A stretch of DNA of 64,000 nt from JAGXQV01 sp041674485 (GCA_041674485.1 JBAYVP010000002.1:1-64000), one strand, 5' to 3'. Positions 17,566 to 26,921 are shown, counted from the first letter of the stretch. Made by a program: numbers and translations. The notes: generated by a model from the letters alone, not told the origin.

Positions 17566-19023
17566 CTATTCAAGAGCCGCATCCATTGATTCCAGCGAAT
17601 ATGCAGTTTTTGCGCCCGACTGCTGCGCTTCCTCGCGCCGCTTTCTTTCAACGGAGGGCCAGCATTGCGCTCCCAGGATACGATCCGCCACGGCATGCCC
17701 GCAGACCAGGCGATCGCGCACCGACACCCCGCCCCGGTAGTTGGCCTCGAGATGAAGGCTGGGAATATGTTGCAAACGCGCCGTGATTGCCTGCATGCGC
17801 GCCTGGTAGGCGCCGTGATACGCGGGCAGCGCCTCGCAGTGCCTGTCGATGCGCACCATCTCCGGGTCGGATTTTAAATCCATGAGCGGGCGCAGTGTTC
17901 TGAATGTCTCATCCACGAGGCGTCCGTCGTCCCAATCCGCCACATTGGGAGCGCGCGCCCCACCGAGATAAGAGGTCAGCAGGACTTTACCCGGAGGTGC
18001 CCGATCGGGAAACAGGGCGCTCATCCACAGATTGCCCGTCAGAGTTCCACTTTCTCCTTTGGGCGCGAGGAACCCGGTGCCATCCAGCGGATGTCCCACC
18101 GCGTCGCGCGCCATCCCGGCATGCACGACATTCACCGGTGCGTAACCAATGCCACGCAACAATTCAGCCAACTCTTTGTCCAGCGGATTGACCAGTGCAG
18201 CAGCAGCAGGTGCGGGCGTTGCCACGATCACATGGCAGGCTGACACGGTGCGCTGCCCGTGTGGCGTTGCCGCTACAGCTTGCCAGCCCTCCCGCTCGCG
18301 CACCAGTTCTTGCGCGGTATGGCCGGTGCGCAAATTGATTCCGGGAGCCTGTGCCAGCGCCTCCACCAAGGTAGCCATGCCGCCACGAAAGGAAAAAGTG
18401 TCGGTAGTGCTGGCCGTGCTGCGGCGTAATACACGGTTAACCAGCACTCCCGCTCCGATGCTGCCGTAGCGCTGCTCCAAAGCCATCAGGCGCGGCAAAA
18501 CGGCAGCGGCACTGGCCTGATCCGCATCTGCGGCCAGCGTCCCGGCAACGAAAGGCTCCATGGCTTTTTCCAGCACTTCACGGCCAAGACGACGCGTGAT
18601 GAATTCGCTGACCGATTCTTCGCTCCGCCCGCTGGAGAAGATGAACGGTTCTGCCAGCAGGCGCAATTTGCCGCGCAGGCTCCACAAGGGTGAAACCACC
18701 ATGGAACCCAAACGCATGGGCAGTGCTTTCAGACGCCCCTTGTGCAACAGGTAACGGCGCGCCTCGGCGCCAGGCAAGCGGGCGGTTTTTGCCGATTCCA
18801 GCCCGGCCTCGCGCATCAGCTCCGCCACTTCGGGACGGAAATTCAACACCATAGATGCGGCGCGTTCGGTGAGATAGCCGTCCTGCCGGGTGCTCATGAT
18901 CTTGCCGCCCGAGCGCTCGCTGGCCTCCCATACCTCTACCGAAAGGCCGCTGCGCGCCAGCCACCAGGCGGAAGCCAAGCCTGAAATACCGCCACCGATA
19001 ATGAGTACGTCAACTTTATTCAT
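17566..19023 (-). CDS. hemY: Protoporphyrinogen oxidase, HemY type (FAD)
   Basis: 485 residues from the ATG at 19021-19023. The FAD-binding dinucleotide fold is at the N terminus (VDVLIIGGGISGLASAWWL, then EVWEASERSGGK). The following region, with GYLTERAASMVLNFRPEV and a C-terminal NYRGGVSVRDRLVCGHAVAD, is typical of oxygen-dependent PPOX (HemY/HemG). It oxidises protoporphyrinogen IX to protoporphyrin IX, at the membrane, in haem synthesis. Its position beside a NirJ-like radical SAM gene and the cytochrome cluster suggests a local demand for haem or a modified haem. Repeat A lies just upstream (19095-19162). Confidence 0.88.
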   Translation of the reverse strand: MNKVDVLIIGGGISGLASAWWLARSGLSVEVWEASERSGGKIMSTRQDGYLTERAASMVLNFRPEVAELMREAGLESAKTARLPGAEARRYLLHKGRLKALPMRLGSMVVSPLWSLRGKLRLLAEPFIFSSGRSEESVSEFITRRLGREVLEKAMEPFVAGTLAADADQASAAAVLPRLMALEQRYGSIGAGVLVNRVLRRSTASTTDTFSFRGGMATLVEALAQAPGINLRTGHTAQELVREREGWQAVAATPHGQRTVSACHVIVATPAPAAAALVNPLDKELAELLRGIGYAPVNVVHAGMARDAVGHPLDGTGFLAPKGESGTLTGNLWMSALFPDRAPPGKVLLTSYLGGARAPNVADWDDGRLVDETFRTLRPLMDLKSDPEMVRIDRHCEALPAYHGAYQARMQAITARLQHIPSLHLEANYRGGVSVRDRLVCGHAVADRILGAQCWPSVERKRREEAQQSGAKTAYSLESMDAALE

Positions 19024-19094
19024 CGCTATGCTGCTGACTTGTGTTTTATTCAATCTGGCGTAGCTGCTCAGGTCAAACGATTTGCTCACAGAAC

Positions 19095-19162
19095 AACCAC
19101 AACGCCAGTCCCTTACCCATGGAAGTAGGGAAGGTGAAAAACTGCCGCACCTGAGTAGTTAC
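19095..19162. repeat. Repeat family A (ACCTGAGTAGTTAC end), partial copy
   Basis: CACAACGCCAGTCCCTTACC ... ACTGCCGCACCTGAGTAGTTAC matches one end and internal hairpin of the longer copies at 38825, 51439 and 57167. Only one terminal arm is present, so this is a shortened copy. It sits between hemY and the radical SAM gene. Confidence 0.7.
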
Positions 19163-19176
19163 AATCGGGCGGAATT

Positions 19177-21243
19177 TTACTTGTTTGCCTTGAGTTGCGC
19201 CTTCATTTTTTCGAGCAAATCCTGACCCAGCAGATCGCCGGGATTTTCCCGTGCAGCAACAAAATTTTTGATGGTATCAAAACGCTTGTCGGCTTCGGGA
19301 TTGTCCTTGAGGCGCGGCACGCGATCGCGCGCAATCTCGTAGGCATCGAAGCTCAATTCCTGCATTCCGAACCCCTTCATGCGCTGCACCGCGCGCATCA
19401 TGGCGTTATTGCGGAAGCGCGTCAGGTCGCTGGAAGTAATGCGCGCCAAACCTTCCTTGCGCGCGTTGAATTCGGCGGCTTTTTTGATGCCCGCGCGGTT
19501 GAAGTCGGGCGCGGACAATACGCGCGCCAAGGCATCCTCGTCCCATTCCACGCCGCCGGTCAGTTGCGCGATGGCCGCCTCGACATCCACTCTCTCAACG
19601 GTGGCGGCGCGGCGTTTTTGGGTGAAGCTTTCTGCGGCACCTTCCAGAGCAGGCTCAACAAACATGCGCACCTGTGGCGCTTTTTCGGCTAGGAACGCCG
19701 TGAGCATTTGATCAGATTCATCCGTCCACGAAAAACTGCGACCGGGTGGCTGTTCCGATTCCAGCCTGTCCAACAGCTTGATATTGACTTCCAGTCTGCC
19801 CTCGGAACGCGCGACATCTTCGGCAATCGCGCGCACCCCTTCCTGCAGGAAAGCGGGCATGGCCGCAAGGCGCTCGCGCGCCTGCTCGCTCCACGGCAAC
19901 GTGGCAGCAGAAGCTTGGCCTGCCGCCGATGATGCGGCTTGCAGGTTTGCGTCTCCTGCTGCGCCAGATTTCATATCGGGTCGCGGCGGCCCGCCATTGC
20001 CGAAGCGTTTGGCGGACAAAGTTGCCAAATGCTCTTCCGTCACCACATGCAAGCCAAGATCATGCACATAGCTTTCCGCGCGTTTCTTGACCATCTTGCG
20101 CAGGAAGGAGGGAACACGCGACAGGCGCTTCTCCGCCTCTTCACTCCAGGACAGCGTTTCAGTTTGCTCGGCCAGCGGCTCGATGACGGCGGCTCCCTCG
20201 GGTACATAAACGCACCAGGGATCGGTATCCATCAGGCTGTCGCCGAGGGCGAGGGGTCGCGCGCGGCAACCGCCGCACAATTTCCGGAATTCGCAACTGC
20301 CGCACTTGCCTTGCAGCCTGGGATTGCGCAATGCCTGAAAGGTAGGCGATTGATTCCAGATGTCCCAAAATTTAGCGTCGCGGATGTTGCCTTCTTCATC
20401 GGGAATATACGGGCAGGCCGTCACGCCGCCTTCCGGGGTGATGCGGCAATAATGGATGCCGGCCAGACAACCGCCGCCCTCGTATCCGGCGGCACGGGTG
20501 AGCGTCGATTGCGGGTTGCGCTGATAGGCGATGCGCTTGTAATGGGGAGCGCAGCGGGCGCGGATCAGCAAATCCCGGCTCTGCTCTTGCGCCGCCACCA
20601 ATTGGTTGAGCACCCGCTCATAAGTGATGGGACTGATATCCGACATGGATTCGCCGCGACCGGTACACACCAGGAAGAACACGTTCAGCACCCGCGCCCC
20701 GGAAGCCCGAGCAAAATCTATCATGCCCGGCACTTCGTCGGCATTGGATTCGGTGACGGAGAAATGGATCTGGAAGGGCATGCCGTGGCGCTTGCAGGCC
20801 TCAATGCCCTGCATGGTTTTCTCCCACGCGCCCGACAACCCGCGGAAGGCATCGTGCTTTTCGGGGTCGAGAGAATCGACGCTGATACCTGCGCCCATCG
20901 CGCCGGCAGCCTTCAGCGATTGCACGCGCTTATCGGTAAGCGCCACGCCGTTTGTCCCAACCACCATGGCAAGGCCGCGTCCGGTACCATGCGCTACCAG
21001 TTCCTCCAGATCGCCACGCATCATCGGTTCACCGCCGGTGAGCACCACCATGGTTTCCGTGCTGCGTGCCGCAATGTCGTCCAGCAGGCTGCACACCTCC
21101 ACCGTGGTGAGCTCGTTCCTGTCGCCATGCTTCATGGTTTCCGCATCCATGTAGCAGTGGGCGCAGGCAAGATTACAGCGCTTGGTCAGATTGATGGCGA
21201 GCAGAAACAGGCCGTTTGCATCGGCGGTGCGAGATACATCCAT
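19177..21243 (-). CDS. Radical SAM protein, NirJ/AhbD-like, with SPASM and PCP_red-like domains
   Basis: 688 residues from the ATG at 21241-21243, which overlaps the stop of the upstream gene (TAATG), so the two are translationally coupled. The radical SAM cluster motif is KRCNLACAHC near residue 20. The SPASM-type auxiliary cluster cysteines are C-x2-C-x5-C-x2-C in GKCGSCEFRKLCGGCRARP (~residues 315-335). This arrangement is shared with haem d1 (NirJ) and AhbC/D haem synthesis enzymes. The C-terminal half has repeated modules beginning LSWSEEAEKRL and LPWSEQARERL, which match PCP_red, the small domain of protochlorophyllide reductases and related proteins. An iron-sulfur tetrapyrrole-modifying role is inferred from domains and from neighbouring hemY. 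Confidence 0.85.
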   Translation of the reverse strand: MDVSRTADANGLFLLAINLTKRCNLACAHCYMDAETMKHGDRNELTTVEVCSLLDDIAARSTETMVVLTGGEPMMRGDLEELVAHGTGRGLAMVVGTNGVALTDKRVQSLKAAGAMGAGISVDSLDPEKHDAFRGLSGAWEKTMQGIEACKRHGMPFQIHFSVTESNADEVPGMIDFARASGARVLNVFFLVCTGRGESMSDISPITYERVLNQLVAAQEQSRDLLIRARCAPHYKRIAYQRNPQSTLTRAAGYEGGGCLAGIHYCRITPEGGVTACPYIPDEEGNIRDAKFWDIWNQSPTFQALRNPRLQGKCGSCEFRKLCGGCRARPLALGDSLMDTDPWCVYVPEGAAVIEPLAEQTETLSWSEEAEKRLSRVPSFLRKMVKKRAESYVHDLGLHVVTEEHLATLSAKRFGNGGPPRPDMKSGAAGDANLQAASSAAGQASAATLPWSEQARERLAAMPAFLQEGVRAIAEDVARSEGRLEVNIKLLDRLESEQPPGRSFSWTDESDQMLTAFLAEKAPQVRMFVEPALEGAAESFTQKRRAATVERVDVEAAIAQLTGGVEWDEDALARVLSAPDFNRAGIKKAAEFNARKEGLARITSSDLTRFRNNAMMRAVQRMKGFGMQELSFDAYEIARDRVPRLKDNPEADKRFDTIKNFVAARENPGDLLGQDLLEKMKAQLKANK

Positions 21244-23057
21244 TATTGTCCCGCGTCTTGAGGGTTCCCGTCCTGGGAGTTCTGGGCTTTTTTGCCGAAG
21301 CCAAACGGGCAACCGCTCTTGGCAGCCGGCTCGCTTTTTCCCATCATGGTTTTTTCCATTTCGCCGCGCGCCTGCTTGAGGCCGTTTTCTGCCACGTCCA
21401 GAGTGACTTCGGCGTGGCCATTTTGCCGGGCAAAATTCTCGATGCTCTGCTTGCACCGGTCGCGCATGAAACCCTCAGGCACCCGCATCAGGCGCGCCAG
21501 CGCGGCGGCCTGCCAATGAATTTCGGATGAACCGGGTAGCCCCGCCGCCGCTGCGGGCTGGGCGCTATCCGGCGCGTCGGTGTCGAGGAACGATTTAATA
21601 TGCTTGGCTTCCACCGCGTCACACTTTTCCTGACGCGCTTTCTTCTCGGCGCGCATACTGAGATTGCCGCGCACCGAAAGGTCTTCGACGGTGCGCAACA
21701 GCGCAACCGCCTCGTCGGACCAGCGCATGACCTCTTCCGCCGCTGGCTTGCGCTTCAATTCTCCCGCATCGTAGGCCGCGACGATTTCCCCCATAGCCTG
21801 CTCCGCATGATTCGGCATGAGCTGCGCGGTCGCTTCGTCCACAATCTTCTGGGTGATGACGGTGTGGCCATGTTCCTGCGCATAGCGCATGATGGCCATG
21901 CGCGCCATGTTGCGGACGAAGGAAGGCACCCGCTCCATCCGTGCTTCGGCCTCATGCGTCCAAGAGGTAGTGACGCCCGACACGACATCTATTTTCGGCT
22001 GGTATTCGCGCATGCTGAGCAAAATGGCGCAGTCCACATTTTCCAGCAAATGCTCGCTATTGCCGCCGATGTCGAGTTCATCATCGGCATGAATGCCCAA
22101 CTTGCCGACGATCAGCAAGGAGGGCTTGATTTTTTTGACATACTTCTCGATGGCATCGTGAGGCTTGCCATCCAGCAGCTCGGTTTCTATTTCAACGCCA
22201 AAATCCCCGGCGATGGATCGGGCGACAGCCAAATGGCCGTCATAGATTTTTGCCAACCCAGAGTCTATGATCTCTTCGTGCAGCTTTTCCTGATCCTTGA
22301 ATTTGAATACCTTGCCTGCCTCTTCGGACAGCACGCCGGCAATCCGGTTAAAGGCAACATAGTGGTAATAGGGATCGAAGGCGGCAATAACCTTGACCGG
22401 AACCTGCCAAGTTTTGCCTAGCGCCAGCCCGGTGAGCAAGCCACCGTACGACTTGGCTGAGCCGTCCACCGCGACGACTATCGGGCCTTTCTTGATCGCG
22501 CGCTCGGGTTCCTTGATAACCAGCGTATCAATGGCCGAACGCCGCGCCACCCGTCGGCACACGGTACCCAACCGGCTCCCTTTTATCGCGCCTAGCCCTA
22601 GCGCTCCCATAATGAGCAGATCGTATTTTCCGGTATTCGTTTCCCGCGTAAGTTCGCGGTAATTTTTTCCTTCAAGCGAGCTGCGCTTGAAGTCGATGCC
22701 AAGCCGTTCGCATTCGTTGGCAGCCTGATCGAGATAAGAATCGGTGATGATCGACAAGCCGCGTGTGATCAGGTCGTCATGCACATCCCGCTGCCGCTCC
22801 AACTCCTGTTCTTGCCGGAACTGTTCTGGCAGGCCGCCTTCCATCTGGCGAAAACGCATGTCATGCAGCTTGGCGGCATAGACATGGCTACCGGTAATCA
22901 CTGGCGTATCCACCAGACCCGCCAGTTCGGTGGCGCTCTGCATAGCGGCATTGGCATGGTCTGATGAATCCAGTGCCACCAGAATACGTTGATAAAAACC
23001 GGTGTCTAGCGATGGGTGAGACTCTTCGGCAACGGCCAAAGAAACTTGGGACGTCAT
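21243..23057 (-). CDS. Universal stress protein tandem (2 x USP) fused to PCP_red-like repeats
   Basis: 604 residues; the ATG at 23057 has GAGG eight bases upstream (an in-frame GTG at 23066 is weaker). Two USP domains lie at ~22-160 and ~165-310 (FYQRILVALDSSDHANA; GPIVVAVDGSAKSYG; DLLIMGALGLGAIKGSRLG, nucleotide-binding G-x2-G-x9-G pattern). Three PCP_red-like modules follow (TTSWTHEAEARMERVPSFV, ~330-400; MRWSDEAVALL; IHWQAAALARLMRVPEGF). A USP-PCP_red fusion, coupled to a radical SAM-PCP_red protein, suggests that PCP_red is the shared docking or iron-sulfur module. The C terminus ends CPFGFGKKA, with one Cys. Confidence 0.85.
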   Translation of the reverse strand: MTSQVSLAVAEESHPSLDTGFYQRILVALDSSDHANAAMQSATELAGLVDTPVITGSHVYAAKLHDMRFRQMEGGLPEQFRQEQELERQRDVHDDLITRGLSIITDSYLDQAANECERLGIDFKRSSLEGKNYRELTRETNTGKYDLLIMGALGLGAIKGSRLGTVCRRVARRSAIDTLVIKEPERAIKKGPIVVAVDGSAKSYGGLLTGLALGKTWQVPVKVIAAFDPYYHYVAFNRIAGVLSEEAGKVFKFKDQEKLHEEIIDSGLAKIYDGHLAVARSIAGDFGVEIETELLDGKPHDAIEKYVKKIKPSLLIVGKLGIHADDELDIGGNSEHLLENVDCAILLSMREYQPKIDVVSGVTTSWTHEAEARMERVPSFVRNMARMAIMRYAQEHGHTVITQKIVDEATAQLMPNHAEQAMGEIVAAYDAGELKRKPAAEEVMRWSDEAVALLRTVEDLSVRGNLSMRAEKKARQEKCDAVEAKHIKSFLDTDAPDSAQPAAAAGLPGSSEIHWQAAALARLMRVPEGFMRDRCKQSIENFARQNGHAEVTLDVAENGLKQARGEMEKTMMGKSEPAAKSGCPFGFGKKAQNSQDGNPQDAGQ

Positions 23058-23304
23058 GTGATGCACCTCTTTGCTTTAATCTTTGGGAACACTGATACGC
23101 AGAATCGCGAATTATAGGGCAAATTCAGATGCCGGATATTTGAACAAGAATATTATTTTTTGCCGCCACAAAACAAGAAAGGTATATCCCTGGAATTTCT
23201 TCCGCAGGATATACCTCGCTCAAACTATCTCTTGCTGCTTCTGTATTTCCAGCCTACTTACACACCATAACCTTCAGGTGAGCTTTCGGCTTGAAAAATA
23301 TTTA

Positions 23305-24267
23305 TTACTTAACCTTCACTGCGACTTCTGTCGGCTTCTTTCTGTTGCCGCCATCTACATATCCGCCGCCGACCAGTTCTGAACCAGGAGCACGCCCGGT
23401 CATTTCGGATTCAATCGTCTCTTGCAACTCCTTGAAATCTGCGCTCTTCGAAGCATTGAGTGCATCTACATCGCCCTTGATCGGCTTAAAGGTAGATTTA
23501 GGGTTAAGGTATGCTTCCACGCTGGTGGGTGGCGGTACATCCTGCATCGCGCGGATAAAGGCAATAATGTCCCAAATGTCCTGATCCTGCAGCACGTTGC
23601 CCCAATTAGGCATGGACGAAGACAGCGATACTTGCTCGCCGCCACCCTTGATCACCGCATACAACTCAAGGTTGGTCTTCTTGTTCATGTAGTCGCCACG
23701 AGTCAATGTTCTTGGGCGCGGGTTCAATTCGGAAGCACTGGGGCCGTCACCATGCATCAACCAACCGTGGCAGGCGATACAGTAGGAGTAGTAGTAAGTC
23801 TTGCCATGGTTCGGGTCAGCACCAGCAACCAGCGTTGCGCCAAATTTTGGCGACCATTGGTTCGTCCACTGATCGTACACGCTCTTATCCGTCACACCAT
23901 CGGAAGCAGGAGCTTTTACGCGATCCCACAATTCTGTCTTGAGACCGCCTTTAGCAGCTCCGCCATAACCGCTGTCCGTTTTGAAGGTCTTGGTGTCGGA
24001 GTTGCTGCGCTTGCCTACACCCGTCAAATAATCGAACGGTGCGATACCATAGGTACTGCCGCCTTTACCTTGCTCCATGTCATCGCCTTCTTTCAGAAAC
24101 GCGGCCGATGCTTTTTTCGCTTCATCTTCAGTTACGGTAGGGCACTCTACCTTTTGCCCGCCGGCGGTACAACGCTTCTCCGGTGCAGCAAAAGATGACG
24201 CACTTCCCCACATCATGCCCAAACTTGTCACTGCGATCAGGCCTATTTTCAACTTGGCATTCTTCAT
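23305..24267 (-). CDS. Periplasmic monohaem cytochrome c of the NosZ-like/bd-like cluster
   Basis: 320 residues. The signal peptide ends near SSFAAPE. A haem site CIACH lies at ~166-170 (SYCIACHGWLMHGDGP), and SSSMPNWGN is the probable axial Met segment. The protein has a ~150-residue N-terminal extension with a Cys pair (KRCTAGGQKVEC) unlike simple cytochromes, and a Lys-rich tail. It is the last gene of the 33.8-23.3 kb minus-strand respiratory cluster. The NosZ-like gene ends 78 bases upstream. The region 23067-23304, between it and the USP gene, shows no gene. Confidence 0.85.
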   Translation of the reverse strand: MKNAKLKIGLIAVTSLGMMWGSASSFAAPEKRCTAGGQKVECPTVTEDEAKKASAAFLKEGDDMEQGKGGSTYGIAPFDYLTGVGKRSNSDTKTFKTDSGYGGAAKGGLKTELWDRVKAPASDGVTDKSVYDQWTNQWSPKFGATLVAGADPNHGKTYYYSYCIACHGWLMHGDGPSASELNPRPRTLTRGDYMNKKTNLELYAVIKGGGEQVSLSSSMPNWGNVLQDQDIWDIIAFIRAMQDVPPPTSVEAYLNPKSTFKPIKGDVDALNASKSADFKELQETIESEMTGRAPGSELVGGGYVDGGNRKKPTEVAVKVK

Positions 24268-24345
24268 TTTTTAATTCTCCCTCTTTAGACCACCCCCGCA
24301 AGGGGATGGCCGGTTATTCATCCGTATCTGGGCGCAAAGAGTCAA

Positions 24346-26103
24346 TTACAGACCCTTCACACGCTCCGCTACAGTAAGCTGACCCTCTTCCAACAAACCT
24401 GGCAGATGTTGCGCCTTAGCGTAATCACCCACAGCTAGGTTAGATGGCCCAGCCTTAGGATCGTCAACGAAGAACGCCGCTCTCATTTCCAGATGCAACG
24501 GTCCGCAGAAGTGCGTACAGAAGATTTCATATTCCCCTGCAATATCCGCCGTAAACTCATGCACTGCGGTTACACCGCGTGGCAAGTCCATGTTGGAACG
24601 CTGACCGTAAGGACCATAAATCGTCAAACCCATGGTGACGTCAGGATTCTTGGTGATGCCAGCCGCCTTGTCGATGTTGGTCGCAAACAACCGCACCTTG
24701 TCGCCCTTGTTCACCCTGACCTGACGGGGAATGTAGCCGTAGCTGAAGGCCTTCATGTGAATTTCCTTCACGCCATCAACCAGCTTGACGCCCGGTGGTG
24801 TGGTTTCCTTGGGAATGAAGTAGCGCTTCGATAATGCGCGATGTGGAGGATCCAGCAGATCGGTTCTGCCATTGATCAGCCCACCCTGTTCCGCCTCGCC
24901 CTTGGTCCAATCCTTGACCAGATAGGACATCAGACCCTTGGCGTTATGCGGCTCACCATCCACCGGCATAATCTTCAAAGTCTTGCCGTAGGTTGGGCTC
25001 TTTTCGCGCGCATCCCACATCTCGAAGTTAACCGGGAATACGATACCGGTTGGGCTGAACAGGCCGGTTGAGAACTTGTTCAACGCCATCACATAGGAGT
25101 TATCCGGGGAGATGGAAATATGACCCGTTCTATAGTGGGTTGGGATTTCGTCAACCACTTCAAGTTTTTTCAGGTCGATCTTCACGTTAGCGTCCGCCAC
25201 GAAGCAGCTCTCATAGGCGTACTTGGAAGTCAGGCCATCCGGGCTGTCTATGCCAGCACGGTAGGAACCGCCATCCTTGTTATATACGTCCATGACCGAA
25301 TGCAGAGGACCCGCGCAAGTCGGTAGAACCTTCTTGACTGCCAATTTCTGTGTGTCGATGATGGTCATGGTCGCGGAGAGCTTATCGCTCACCAGCACCA
25401 AAGTGCTTTCAGGAATGACGTCGGTGCCGTGTGGGTTCTTGCCCACTGGTATTTCCTTGATCAGCTTGAATGGGCTGGTGGAAAACACGCCCACGGTAGA
25501 GTGGTAGTAGTTACCCGCAAAAACATATTTACCATCCCGGCTGGCGTCGATATAGTCCGGCGCGCTTGGGGAAGGACCCCAGTCGATCACTTCGGTCTTG
25601 CCCGTCTTGATCTCGACCTTGGCCATCTTGCCGCTATACTCACCCGTTCCAAACAGATGCTTGCCATCGGTGCTCATTGCAATATGGTGAACGCCAAACG
25701 GGAAAGGCAGCGCGATGACTCTGGCCAAATAGCCAGTTTGAATATCGAACTCGCAAATCGTGTTGGCACCCTTATCGTTCAGGTAAACGTATTTGCCGTC
25801 CGGCGTACCGTTCTTGTTGCCCTTGTTGCTTCCACCAAATGAAATTTCGTGCGTATCCACGCCGCAATCGATATGGCGATAGGTTTTGAAACTGGGAATA
25901 CCGATGATCGCCATCTTGCCGTCCACACCGCCGGACGAGTACAACAGCATCGGATCAATGGTTGGCGTATCCTTGCCATCCGGAACCGCAACCTGCCACC
26001 CCGGTATGACTTGCGATTTATCCGCAGCCGCATTCGCTGTGCTAGCCATCAAGCAACTCATTGAAAGAGCGCTCATCATTAAAAATTTCGTTTTGTTTTG
26101 CAT
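24346..26103 (-). CDS. NosZ-family copper protein (beta-propeller + cupredoxin) with altered metal ligands
   Basis: 585 residues from the ATG at 26103, preceded by AGGGGAG. A Sec-type signal peptide ends TANAAAD. Residues ~50-390 are the seven-bladed propeller of nitrous oxide reductase-like proteins. Family histidines are seen at His139 (GVHHI), His225 (NPHGTD), His268 (GPLHSV), His328 (TGHIS) and His386 (EPHNA). At the first CuZ position the family HH pair reads HE (His85, Glu86). Residues ~450-545 form a cupredoxin domain with CuA-type ligands Cys529, Cys533, His537 and Met540 (CTHFCGPLHLEM), while the expected upstream His reads Met491 (DVTMGL). It is most likely not an ordinary N2O reductase. 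Electron transfer through a CuA-like centre is likely. Confidence 0.85.
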   Translation of the reverse strand: MQNKTKFLMMSALSMSCLMASTANAAADKSQVIPGWQVAVPDGKDTPTIDPMLLYSSGGVDGKMAIIGIPSFKTYRHIDCGVDTHEISFGGSNKGNKNGTPDGKYVYLNDKGANTICEFDIQTGYLARVIALPFPFGVHHIAMSTDGKHLFGTGEYSGKMAKVEIKTGKTEVIDWGPSPSAPDYIDASRDGKYVFAGNYYHSTVGVFSTSPFKLIKEIPVGKNPHGTDVIPESTLVLVSDKLSATMTIIDTQKLAVKKVLPTCAGPLHSVMDVYNKDGGSYRAGIDSPDGLTSKYAYESCFVADANVKIDLKKLEVVDEIPTHYRTGHISISPDNSYVMALNKFSTGLFSPTGIVFPVNFEMWDAREKSPTYGKTLKIMPVDGEPHNAKGLMSYLVKDWTKGEAEQGGLINGRTDLLDPPHRALSKRYFIPKETTPPGVKLVDGVKEIHMKAFSYGYIPRQVRVNKGDKVRLFATNIDKAAGITKNPDVTMGLTIYGPYGQRSNMDLPRGVTAVHEFTADIAGEYEIFCTHFCGPLHLEMRAAFFVDDPKAGPSNLAVGDYAKAQHLPGLLEEGQLTVAERVKGL

Positions 26104-26272
26104 TATTACTCCCCTTGTTCGCAACTGCTTAATTAATAGGATAGCGTAATGTTTACGCCGACCTTCAAACCAACACATTTACTTAGCTGCCACTACGATT
26201 GCTCTTACTCAACACTGTACTGCATTCACTCAAAACTGCCAGCTTCACCATAAACCTTGCAACATCTAACCA

Positions 26273-26305
26273 TGCGACATATTGTCGCTGCGGCATTTTG
26301 TCGCA
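26273..26305. promoter_or_regulatory. Two tandem operator-like dyads before the NosZ-like gene
   Basis: TGCGACA-TAT-TGTCGCT (26273-26289) and TGCGGCA-TTT-TGTCGCA (26289-26305) are adjacent near-perfect inverted repeats, centres 16 bases apart and ~180 bases upstream of the ATG at 26103. Consensus TGCGRCA-N3-TGTCGCA. They look like binding sites for a dimeric regulator; I cannot name it. The rest of the 426-base gap 26104-26529 holds no gene. Confidence 0.55.
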
Positions 26306-26529
26306 TCATGCCCAAAATGAATACTATCGTCAAGAGAGAGGTGAAAAAATTTACGTTAATGCGGGGTACAAAGAAAAAAGGCGATATTTTGCACATAACG
26401 TGATGAACAAGGCGGGAGCAAAGCACATGCCGAGTGGCAGTTTCTCATCAAGCCCCATGAGAGATAGTGACGTTTAACCCCCGCTACCAAACCATCCCAA
26501 TCCGCCAAATTCCACAAACACAACCTATC

Positions 26530-26763
26530 TCACTGCGTTCCACTGCCTCCAGCCTGAATGCCCTGTCCGTCAGACACCTGTTTCCCGCTGCGAACCGCAC
26601 CTATGGCGAACACGCAAGCCCCAAATAAAATGAGAAAAATGAATTTTTCATAAGCGGGCAACCCGCCGCGCAGGTTCAGCAAGATATCCAGCACACCCAA
26701 GGCCATGATGATAAAGCCGAACAATTTGGTCTTTACACCGCGCCTGACGTATTCATTTTCCAT
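26530..26763 (-). CDS. Small two-helix membrane protein of the respiratory cluster
   Basis: 77 residues from the ATG at 26761-26763, with AAGGAG eight bases upstream; a longer upstream in-frame start is not supported. Two predicted membrane helices (~12-30 and ~38-56) are followed by a Gly/Gln-rich tail. I do not recognise the family. It lies between the NosZ-like and the EBDH-like cytochrome genes on the same strand and may be a small subunit. Confidence 0.6.
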   Translation of the reverse strand: MENEYVRRGVKTKLFGFIIMALGVLDILLNLRGGLPAYEKFIFLILFGACVFAIGAVRSGKQVSDGQGIQAGGSGTQ

Positions 26764-26921
26764 AGCACACTCCTTGCGGATAAACAGGTTGCGAGTTTCT
26801 TGGCAATGCCGCTCGTCCAACTTCGCCGCTGCGATTATTTCACTGTAAGCAAATAAGTGACGTAATCACCTTTTTCTTGTACTGACTGCATCCTGCTAGA
26901 TGCGCCTCACAAAATCAAACA

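Noticed and set aside
19939..21261. 440-residue plus-strand frame opposite the radical SAM gene
   Set aside because: Shadow of a high-GC gene on the other strand; composition is typical of reverse-frame artefacts.
24346..26103. Call as cytochrome cd1 nitrite reductase (NirS)
   Set aside because: The propeller has NosZ-type His motifs and a CuA-like cupredoxin tail; no haem c motif is present in the protein.
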